Part shown: positions 57,450 to 64,000 of the stretch, in pieces | Layout: each line of letters begins with the position of its first letter | Position numbering within the stretch: position 1 is the first letter of the stretch | Assembly: GCF_000712135.1 (NCBI RefSeq) | Contig: NZ_JOOE01000003.1 | Location: forward strand, 682,001-746,000 | Reading direction: 5' to 3' | DNA length: 64,000 bases | Source: Sphingomonas sp. UNC305MFCol5.2 | GTDB taxonomy: Bacteria > Pseudomonadota > Alphaproteobacteria > Sphingomonadales > Sphingomonadaceae | Made by a program: the position numbers and the translations under genes | The notes under the pieces: generated by a model | What the model was told of the DNA's origin: nothing | Databases searched by the model: none | What the model saw: only the letters and a program-made list of their open reading frames with translations

Positions 57450-59012
57450 ATGGACCAGGTCACGATCAAGCGCGCACTCCTTTCGGTTTCCGACAAGGCT
57501 GGAATCATCGAGCTCGGGCAGGCGCTAGCCGCGCAGGGCGTCGAGCTCGTCTCCACCGGCGGCACGGCAAAGGCGCTGCGTGATGCCGGCCTCGAAGTCC
57601 GAGACATCTCCGATCTCACCGGCTTCCCCGAGATGATGGACGGCCGCGTCAAGACGCTCCATCCCAAGGTGCATGGCGGCCTGCTCGCGGTGCGCGACAA
57701 TGCCGAGCACGTCGCCTCGATGGAGGAGCATGCGATCGGCGCGATCGATCTGGTGGTGGTGAACCTCTACCCCTTCGCCCAGACCGTCGCACGTGGCGCA
57801 GCGCGCGAGGAGATCATCGAAAATATCGACATTGGCGGCCCTTCGATGGTCCGTTCGGCCGCGAAGAACCATGAGTCGGTCGCAATCCTCACCGATCCCG
57901 CCGATTATCCGCTGGTTTTCGGCGGCAGCACGACGCTCGATCAGCGCCGCAAATTCGCCGCCAAGGCCTATGCCGCTACCGCCGCCTATGATGCGGCGAT
58001 CGCGAGCTGGTTCGCCTTCGCCGATCAGGGCGAAGGCTTCCCCGCCACGCTGCCGATCGCGCTCACCAAGGGACCCGAGCTGCGCTACGGCGAAAATCCG
58101 CACCAGTCCGCGGCCTTGTATCTTCCCCAGACCGGAGCGCGCGGCATCGCGCAGGCCGAGCAGTTGCAGGGCAAGGCGCTCAGCTACAACAATTACAACG
58201 ACGCCGATGCCGCGCTCGAATTGGTCTCCGAGTTCAAGGACGGGCCGCCGACGGTGGTTATCGTCAAGCACGCGAACCCGTGCGGCGTCGCTACTGCTGA
58301 TACGCTGAAGGCAGCCTATATCGAGGCGCTCGCCTGCGATTCGGTCTCGGCTTTCGGTGGCATCATCGCCGTAAACCAGACACTCGACCGCGAGACCGCC
58401 GAAGCGATGGCCGGCATCTTCACTGAAGTCGTCGTCGCTCCTGACGCCGACGCCGATGCCCGCGCCGTCTTCGCCGCGAAGAAGAATCTCCGCCTGCTCA
58501 TCACCGGCGATCTTCCCGATCCCGCCCGGCCGGGGCTGATGCTCAAGTCGATCGCCGGCGGCATGCTCGTTCAGTCGCGCGACAATGGCCGGCTCGGCGA
58601 TCTCAAGGTCGTCACCAGGCGCGCGCCCACCGAACAGGAACTTGCCGACTGCCGCTTCGCCTGGACTGTCGCCAAGCACGTCAAGTCGAACGCGATCGTT
58701 TATGCCAAAGACGGCGCTACCGCCGGAATCGGCGCGGGACAGATGAATCGCCTCGAATCGGCGCGCATCGCCGCATGGAAAGCGAAGGACGCGGCGGAGA
58801 AGGCCGGCTGGACTCAGCCTCGCACGATCGGCTCGGCCGTCGCGTCGGACGCCTTCTTCCCCTTTGCGGATGGCCTGCTCGCGGCGGTCGAAGCCGGCGC
58901 CACCGCAGTGATCCAGCCCGGCGGCTCGATCCGCGACGACGAAGTCATCGCCGCCGCCGACGAGGCCGGGCTCGCGATGGTGTTCACCGGAATGCGGCAT
59001 TTCCGCCACTGA
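57450..59012 (+). CDS. purH: Bifunctional AICAR transformylase/IMP cyclohydrolase
   Basis: The 520-residue enzyme completes IMP synthesis. The N-terminal MGS-like cyclohydrolase domain has [25 protein letters not shown] and [16 protein letters not shown]. The C-terminal transformylase domain has [23 protein letters not shown] and [10 protein letters not shown] at the end. I use the ATG at 57450, preceded by GGAGG. Confidence 0.98.
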   Translation: MDQVTIKRALLSVSDKAGIIELGQALAAQGVELVSTGGTAKALRDAGLEVRDISDLTGFPEMMDGRVKTLHPKVHGGLLAVRDNAEHVASMEEHAIGAIDLVVVNLYPFAQTVARGAAREEIIENIDIGGPSMVRSAAKNHESVAILTDPADYPLVFGGSTTLDQRRKFAAKAYAATAAYDAAIASWFAFADQGEGFPATLPIALTKGPELRYGENPHQSAALYLPQTGARGIAQAEQLQGKALSYNNYNDADAALELVSEFKDGPPTVVIVKHANPCGVATADTLKAAYIEALACDSVSAFGGIIAVNQTLDRETAEAMAGIFTEVVVAPDADADARAVFAAKKNLRLLITGDLPDPARPGLMLKSIAGGMLVQSRDNGRLGDLKVVTRRAPTEQELADCRFAWTVAKHVKSNAIVYAKDGATAGIGAGQMNRLESARIAAWKAKDAAEKAGWTQPRTIGSAVASDAFFPFADGLLAAVEAGATAVIQPGGSIRDDEVIAAADEAGLAMVFTGMRHFRH

Positions 59013-59136
59013 CCGGCGCTGTCATCAGGTCAGTCTTGCTGACCTACTCGACAAGGCTTTTGAAATTTTATAACAAGCGTCCGGAAACCGGGCCCGTGCG
59101 TTCTCGAAGCGACAGGGCCTGCAATTCGGAGAGACC

Positions 59137-60402
59137 ATGGACGCTTCGCGCGCCAATTTGCCGCCGCTATCGTTGCATGTGCCGGAACCCAGATTCCGTC
59201 CCGGCGACGAGGCCGACTTCAGCGACGTCGAGGTTCCGCCAGCGGGTTCGGCCCGCCGCCCGGACACCGCCGAACCCGCCGCCAACTTCCATGAGCTCGC
59301 CTACACGCTCGTCCGCGTGCTCGACGAATCGGGTGAAGCCGTCGGCCCCTGGAACCCGCGACTCGACCCCGATGCGCTCCGGAAAATGCTCCGCTCGATG
59401 GCGATGGTCCGTGCGTTCGACGAACGCATGTTCCGTGCCCAGCGCCAGGGCAAGACCAGCTTCTACATGAAGTCCACCGGCGAGGAGGCCGTATCGGTCG
59501 CCGCGACGATGGCGCTCGCCAGCGATGACATGTGCTTCCCCTCCTACCGGCAGCAGGGGATCCTGATCACGCGCGGCTATCCCTTGGTCACCATGATGAA
59601 CCAGATCTACTCGAACAAAGGCGATCCCTTGCAGGGCCGCCAGCTGCCGATCATGTATTCGGCCAAGGATCACGGCTTCTTCTCGATCTCGGGCAATCTC
59701 GCCACCCAATATCCGCAGGCAGTAGGCTGGGCGATGGCGAGCGCCGCCAAGGGAGACACGCGCATCGCGGCCACCTGGTGCGGCGAAGGCTCGACTGCCG
59801 AGGGCGACTTCCATTCGGCGCTGACCTTCGCGACGGTCTACAAGGCGCCGGTCATCCTCAACGTCGTCAACAATCAATGGGCGATCAGTTCCTTCTCGGG
59901 CTTTGCCGGTGCCGAGGCGACGACCTTCGCCGCGCGCGCGGTCGGCTACGGCATTGCCGGGCTGCGCGTCGACGGCAACGACGCGCTCGCGGTCTACGCG
60001 GCCACGCAATGGGCGGCCGAGCGCGCGCGGACCAATCAGGGCCCGACCTTGATCGAGCATTTCACCTATCGCGCCGAGGGCCATTCGACCTCGGACGATC
60101 CGACCGCCTATCGTTCGGCGGGCGAGCCCAATGCCTGGCCGCTCGGCGATCCGATCCGGCGTCTGAAGGACCATCTCATCGCCCTCGGCGAATGGGACGA
60201 AGAGCGCCACGCCGCGCAGGATCTCGAGCTCGCCGAGGACGTGAAGCGCGCCCAGAAGGAGGCCGAGAAGAACGGCATCCTCGGCCACGGCTTGCACCAG
60301 CCCTTCGAGACGATGTTCGAGGGCGTGTTCGAGGAGATGCCGTGGCACCTCAAGGAACAGTCCGAACAGATGATCGCCGAGCGCAAGGCGGCAGGGATAT
60401 GA
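59137..60402 (+). CDS. bkdA1: Branched-chain 2-oxoacid dehydrogenase E1 alpha subunit
   Basis: The 421-residue thiamine diphosphate enzyme subunit decarboxylates 2-oxo acids from valine, leucine and isoleucine. The ThDP motif runs from CGEGSTAEGDFH to NNQWAIS. The N-terminus with LSLHVPEPRFRPGDEADF is typical of the branched-chain type rather than pyruvate E1. AT-rich sequence (59042-59075, with TATAAC) upstream may hold the promoter. The start of E1 beta overlaps its stop. Confidence 0.93.
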   Translation: MDASRANLPPLSLHVPEPRFRPGDEADFSDVEVPPAGSARRPDTAEPAANFHELAYTLVRVLDESGEAVGPWNPRLDPDALRKMLRSMAMVRAFDERMFRAQRQGKTSFYMKSTGEEAVSVAATMALASDDMCFPSYRQQGILITRGYPLVTMMNQIYSNKGDPLQGRQLPIMYSAKDHGFFSISGNLATQYPQAVGWAMASAAKGDTRIAATWCGEGSTAEGDFHSALTFATVYKAPVILNVVNNQWAISSFSGFAGAEATTFAARAVGYGIAGLRVDGNDALAVYAATQWAAERARTNQGPTLIEHFTYRAEGHSTSDDPTAYRSAGEPNAWPLGDPIRRLKDHLIALGEWDEERHAAQDLELAEDVKRAQKEAEKNGILGHGLHQPFETMFEGVFEEMPWHLKEQSEQMIAERKAAGI

Positions 60403-61439
60403 GCGCCGCGGACGAGGCGGGCGCGACGACCCGCATGAACATGATCCAGGCGATCAATTCCGCCATGGACGTGATGATGGCGCGCGATCCGAACGTCGTC
60501 GTGATGGGCGAGGATGTCGGCTATTTCGGCGGCGTCTTCCGCGCCACCGCGGGCTTGCAGGCGAAGTATGGCAAGACCCGCGCCTTCGACACGCCGATCA
60601 CCGAGATCGGCATCATCGGCGTTGCGATCGGCATGGGCGCCTATGGCCTGCGTCCGGTCCCCGAGATCCAGTTCGCCGATTATATCTACCCGGCGCTCGA
60701 CCAGCTCGTCTCCGAAGCCGCGCGGCTGCGCTACCGCTCGGCGGCGGACTTCATCGCGCCGATCACGGTGCGCTCGCCTTATGGCGGCGGGATCTTCGGC
60801 GGGCAGACGCACAGCCAGTCGCCTGAGGGTATCTTCACCCACGTCTCCGGGATCAAGACGGTGATCCCGTCGACACCCTATGACGCCAAGGGGCTGCTGA
60901 TCGCCGCGATCGAGGACAATGACCCCGTGCTCTTCCTCGAGCCCAAGCGCATCTACAACGGCCCCTTTGACGGCCATTACGACCGTCCCTCGAAGAACTG
61001 GTCGGCGCATCCGGCGGGCGAAGTGCCCGAGGGGCATTACCGCGTCGAGCTCGGCAAGGCGGCAACGGTCCGCGCGGGCGAGGCGGTGACGATCCTCTGC
61101 TACGGCACGATGGTCCATGTCGTCGCCAGCACGATCGAGGAACTGGGCGTCGACGCCGAGATCATCGATCTGCGTACGCTCGTCCCGCTCGACATCGAGG
61201 CGGTCGAGCAATCGGTCAGGAAGACCGGCCGCTGCCTGATCGTCCATGAGGCGACGCGTACCGGCGGCTTCGGCGCCGAGCTCTCCGCGCTCGTCCAGGA
61301 GCGCTGCTTCTACCATCTCGAAGCCCCGATCGAACGCGTCACCGGCTTCGACACGCCTTACCCTCACAGCCTCGAATGGGCCTATTTCCCCGGCCCGGTG
61401 CGCATCGGCGAGGCGCTCAAGAAACTCCTGAAGGACTGA
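60399..61439 (+). CDS. bkdA2: Branched-chain 2-oxoacid dehydrogenase E1 beta subunit
   Basis: The 346-residue partner of E1 alpha has VVVMGEDVGYFGGVFRAT, TPITEIGIIGVAIGMGAYG, and the C-terminal VHEATRTGGFGAELSA. It completes the heterotetrameric E1. It overlaps the alpha gene by four bases, and the E2 gene follows after 5 bases. Confidence 0.94.
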   Translation: MSAADEAGATTRMNMIQAINSAMDVMMARDPNVVVMGEDVGYFGGVFRATAGLQAKYGKTRAFDTPITEIGIIGVAIGMGAYGLRPVPEIQFADYIYPALDQLVSEAARLRYRSAADFIAPITVRSPYGGGIFGGQTHSQSPEGIFTHVSGIKTVIPSTPYDAKGLLIAAIEDNDPVLFLEPKRIYNGPFDGHYDRPSKNWSAHPAGEVPEGHYRVELGKAATVRAGEAVTILCYGTMVHVVASTIEELGVDAEIIDLRTLVPLDIEAVEQSVRKTGRCLIVHEATRTGGFGAELSALVQERCFYHLEAPIERVTGFDTPYPHSLEWAYFPGPVRIGEALKKLLKD

Positions 61440-61444
61440 CCCGA

Positions 61445-62740
61445 ATGGCCCGCTTCACTTTCCGCCTGCCGGACATCGGCGAGGGCATCGCCGAGGCCGA
61501 GATCGTCGCATGGCACGTGCGCGTCGGCGAGCGTGTCGAGGAGGACCAGCAGGTCGCCGACATGATGACCGACAAGGCGACGGTCGAGATGGAATCGCCG
61601 GTGTCGGGCGTGGTGGTCGAGCTCGCCGGAGAGGTCGGCGATCAGGTCGCGATCGGTTCGGCGCTGATGGTGATCGAGACCGACGGCGACGAGGCGGTGG
61701 TTTCCGAGGAAGTCGAAGAGCAGGTCGAGGCGGAAACGCCGGGTGTCGAGGAAGTCGTCGAAACCGCGCCGGAACCTGCCAGTGCTCCTGCGGAAGCAGG
61801 AGCCCAGAGCCCCAGGGACGTCGCTAGCGACTCTGGGCTCCTGCCTTCGCAGGAGCACAAAGAAGAAGCATCGCAGCACCGCCAAATCCTCGCCTCGCCG
61901 GCAGTCCGCGCCCGCGCGAAGGATCTCGGCATCGATCTCGCTGCAGTAAAGGCCGAAGGCGATCGCCTCCGCCATTCCGATCTCGACGCCTATCTCCGCT
62001 ATGGCCAGGGGCAGGGCTATCACGCCCCCCACGCCAGCCGCGCCCGTGAGGACGAGCCGGTCAAGGTCATCGGCATGCGCCGCCGCATTGCCGAGAACAT
62101 GGCCGCGTCGAAGCGCGCGATCCCGCATTTCACTTATGTCGAGGAAATCGACGTCACTGCGCTGGAGGACATGCGCGGCGATCTCAATGCCAATCGCGGC
62201 AATCGCCCCAAGCTGACGATGCTGCCCTTCCTGATCGTCGCGATCTGCCGGACGATCCCCGATTTCCCGATGATCAACGCGCGCTACGACGACGAGGCCG
62301 GCGTGGTCACGCGCCACGGCCGCGTCCATCTCGGCATGGCGACGCAGACCGATGCGGGCCTCATGGTTCCGGTGATCCGCGACGCACAAGACCGCAATGT
62401 CTGGCAGCTCGCCTCCGAGATCGGTCGCCTCGCCGAAGCCGCGCGCACCGGCAAGGCGAAGAGCGAGGAACTCAGCGGCTCGACGCTGACGATCACGTCG
62501 CTCGGGCCCTTGGGCGGTATCGCCACCACACCGGTGATCAACCGTCCCGAAGTCGCGATCATCGGCCCCAACAAGATCGTCGAGCGCCCGGTCTTCCACG
62601 GCGACGAGATCGTTCGCGCCAAGCTGATGAACCTCTCGATCAGCTGCGACCACCGCGTCGTCGATGGCTGGGACGCCGCGAGCTACGTCCAGGCGGTCAA
62701 GAAATTGCTCGAAACCCCCGTATTGCTGTTCGCCGACTGA
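61445..62740 (+). CDS. bkdB: Branched-chain 2-oxoacid dehydrogenase E2 (dihydrolipoyl acyltransferase)
   Basis: The 431-residue core protein has one lipoyl domain (residues 1-80) with lipoylated K44 in DKATVEM. A linker follows, then the E3/E1-binding domain (ASPAVRARAKDLGIDLAAV, about 150-185) and the catalytic domain with SCDHRVVDGWD. Residues about 113-138 of the linker are encoded by an in-frame palindromic repeat. No E3 (lpd) gene is adjacent, so a shared E3 elsewhere is expected. Confidence 0.94.
   Translation: MARFTFRLPDIGEGIAEAEIVAWHVRVGERVEEDQQVADMMTDKATVEMESPVSGVVVELAGEVGDQVAIGSALMVIETDGDEAVVSEEVEEQVEAETPGVEEVVETAPEPASAPAEAGAQSPRDVASDSGLLPSQEHKEEASQHRQILASPAVRARAKDLGIDLAAVKAEGDRLRHSDLDAYLRYGQGQGYHAPHASRAREDEPVKVIGMRRRIAENMAASKRAIPHFTYVEEIDVTALEDMRGDLNANRGNRPKLTMLPFLIVAICRTIPDFPMINARYDDEAGVVTRHGRVHLGMATQTDAGLMVPVIRDAQDRNVWQLASEIGRLAEAARTGKAKSEELSGSTLTITSLGPLGGIATTPVINRPEVAIIGPNKIVERPVFHGDEIVRAKLMNLSISCDHRVVDGWDAASYVQAVKKLLETPVLLFAD
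61782..61858. repeat. In-frame palindromic element inside bkdB
   Basis: Arms at 61782-61809 and 61831-61858 are 28 bases each and match at 26, with a 21-base loop. Each arm also folds alone (GCTCCTGCGGAAGCAGGAGC). The reading frame of the E2 gene passes through it, adding the residues SAPAEAGAQSP and SGLLPSQEH to a flexible linker. It differs in sequence from the GTCACCCC-type REP elements of this window. Confidence 0.85.
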
Positions 62741-62741
62741 G

Positions 62742-63320
62742 ATGGCGCCGCGCGCCAGGATCATGCTCGCGGTCGGGCTGTCGCTCCCGCCGGCGGGCGT
62801 GCTCTGGGTCGTGCTTCGGCATGCGTTGCCGCCGATCCATGACGATCCGATGGGGTTCGCGCTCGGCTGCAGCGGGGCCGTACTCCTCCTCACGCTGGCG
62901 CTCGGGATCGAGGCTGTGGCGCATGAGCGCCTGTTCCATGCCTCGATCGATCCGCTCGCCGGTGCCGATTCGCGGCGGCTGGTGATCAATCAGCGCTACC
63001 TCCGGAACACGCTCGAGCAGGCGGCGCTGTTCGTGCCCGGCCTCTTCCTGCTGGCGCGCCATGTCGGGGATCTGCGCGTGGTCGCGGCCACGGCGATCCT
63101 GTGGACATTGGGGCGCTGGGCCTATTGGGTCGGCTATCATGTCGATCCCGCGTGGCGGGGGTTCGGCATATTCTCGATGGGGATCAGCCTGGTGACGCTG
63201 GCTTACGGCGTCGGCACCTTCGGATACGCATTGGCGGGCTGGACCGGGACGGCGGCACTGATCGGCCCTTTTCTGGTGATCGAGGCCTATCTCTTCCGCA
63301 CGCTGCGAAGGCCCGCATGA
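62742..63320 (+). CDS. MAPEG family membrane protein
   Basis: The 192-residue protein has four hydrophobic segments and the MAPEG-type stretch NQRYLRNTLEQAALFVPGLF followed by LWTLGRWAYWVGYH. MAPEG proteins include glutathione-dependent enzymes and many bacterial members without known roles. The ATG lies 1 base after the bkdB stop, so it may be cotranscribed with the bkd genes. The substrate is unknown. Confidence 0.8.
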   Translation: MAPRARIMLAVGLSLPPAGVLWVVLRHALPPIHDDPMGFALGCSGAVLLLTLALGIEAVAHERLFHASIDPLAGADSRRLVINQRYLRNTLEQAALFVPGLFLLARHVGDLRVVAATAILWTLGRWAYWVGYHVDPAWRGFGIFSMGISLVTLAYGVGTFGYALAGWTGTAALIGPFLVIEAYLFRTLRRPA

Positions 63321-63345
63321 GCCATTTCCTGCTCTCTTACCCCGC

Positions 63346-64000
63346 CTAGCCGGGCAGGAAGATCGATCGGCTCAGCACGTCGCGAACGGCTTCGCGGCCG
63401 GCGGCCATCCGCTCCTGCGTCGCGCGCTCGATCCGCGCGGTCTCGCCGGCCAGCTCCATCCGGCGTTTTGACAAAGCGCGGAACCGTGCTTCGTCAGTGC
63501 CGCTGCGGAAGCCGAAATAGCCGCCATTGTTGAACCAGCCGCGCTTTGCCAGCAGCTCGCAGAGGTCGGAGGTCGCGCCTACCATCGCCAGCTGGTTCGT
63601 GAGCAGCGGATCGCCGGCGGACGCGGCCGGCCCGGCCATCACGGCGATGCCTTCCTTTGCCTTTGCGGGCAGATTGGCAGCGAAGAGTGCCTGCGCCACC
63701 GCCTTGGCGCGCTGGTCGCGGGCCGCCGCCTGAGACCGTGCCAGCGTCTGGAGATCGGCAATTGCGGCGCATTGCGACAGCACGCGCGGGTCCTGACCGA
63801 GCAGATAGGGGCTGGTCAGGTTCGCCACGCCGAGGCGGCCGAACGCGGTGCCGAAGTCCCGCTGTGCCTGCGTATCGGCAGTCACACTTTCGACGAAGAG
63901 GCGGGAGAGCGGCCCGCGTGCCGCGGCACCCGCCGGCACCAGCGCCGCCCCACCGGGCCCGAACTCGACCTCTGCGAAGCTGCTCGCATCGGCGCGCGAC
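63346..64000 (-). CDS. Unrecognised protein, C-terminal fragment
   Basis: The open frame runs from the right window edge to a stop at 63346, so only the last 217 residues are visible. They are helical, with LTSPYLLGQDPRVLSQCAAI, TSDLCELLAKRGWFNNGG and an arginine-rich last helix ending RSIFLPG. I do not recognise the family. It is convergent with the MAPEG-type gene, 25 bases apart. Confidence 0.65.
   Translation of the reverse strand, partial: SRADASSFAEVEFGPGGAALVPAGAAARGPLSRLFVESVTADTQAQRDFGTAFGRLGVANLTSPYLLGQDPRVLSQCAAIADLQTLARSQAAARDQRAKAVAQALFAANLPAKAKEGIAVMAGPAASAGDPLLTNQLAMVGATSDLCELLAKRGWFNNGGYFGFRSGTDEARFRALSKRRMELAGETARIERATQERMAAGREAVRDVLSRSIFLPG

Noticed and set aside
59036..59074. 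Promoter TTGCTG/TATAAC for the bkd genes
   Set aside because: TATAAC is a good -10, but the spacing to TTGCTG is 27 bases and no better -35 box is found.

Overview
This 64 kb window is a gene-dense, GC-rich stretch of an alphaproteobacterial chromosome, most probably from a sphingomonad (Sphingomonas or a close relative). The evidence is a carotenoid hydroxylase of the CrtZ type, several lineage-typical small families (DUF1491, DUF3576, DUF6489, MmcB, DUF1674), scattered REP-type palindromes, and the alphaproteobacterial origin-proximal gene order. It is almost entirely core genome. I see no insertion sequence, prophage, CRISPR array, toxin-antitoxin or recognisable defence locus.

Layout. 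Positions 1-10.8 kb hold metabolic and envelope genes: etfB (cut by the window edge), sucC, crtZ, msrB, a PBP1A-type peptidoglycan synthase, an SCO-type copper protein, SOS-linked mmcB, a SleB-type hydrolase and ptsN. Positions 10.8-15.0 kb hold a leftward run: ppsR, maf, aroE, coaE, dnaQ and hpf. The 309-bp gap between ppsR and hemE (14998-15306) is the predicted replication origin. It has the gene context of Caulobacter Cori, seven GANTC sites, imperfect DnaA boxes and an AT-rich tract. Rightward from it lie hemE, hemJ, rho, a TerC-type membrane protein, mnmE, mnmG, rsmG, parA and parB, with three parS palindromes between 22.6 and 25.1 kb. Replication start, segregation centre and partition proteins therefore sit within about 12 kb.

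Positions 26.7-44 kb hold holA, lptE, leuS, a YggS/HAD pair, ribA, xth, lolA, ftsK, a UbiH-type hydroxylase, a Trm112-type zinc peptide, a Lon-N domain protein, a thioredoxin-TPR protein and tRNA-Gly(GCC). Positions 44-50.9 kb hold a probable glutarate/acyl-CoA cluster (class III CoA-transferase, acetyltransferase, glutaryl-CoA dehydrogenase) and the hemC-hemD-mitofilin-like unit. Positions 51-59 kb hold tsaD, gpsA, an SdhAF4-type factor, rsmB, rpe, a heparinase-family protein and purH. Positions 59.1-62.7 kb encode the E1alpha, E1beta and E2 parts of a branched-chain 2-oxoacid dehydrogenase. A MAPEG-type protein and an unrecognised truncated gene close the window.

Genes are tightly packed. 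Many adjacent pairs overlap by four bases (ATGA, GTGA or TTGA), which suggests translational coupling, and several starts are GTG or TTG. The most interesting items are the predicted origin with its GANTC cluster, the parS cluster written into rsmG codons, an SOS box just upstream of mmcB whose start codon lies at the tip of a 12-bp hairpin, an apparent CTG start for hemE, and a palindromic element inserted in frame in the E2 linker. I did not find a convincing new multi-gene system.
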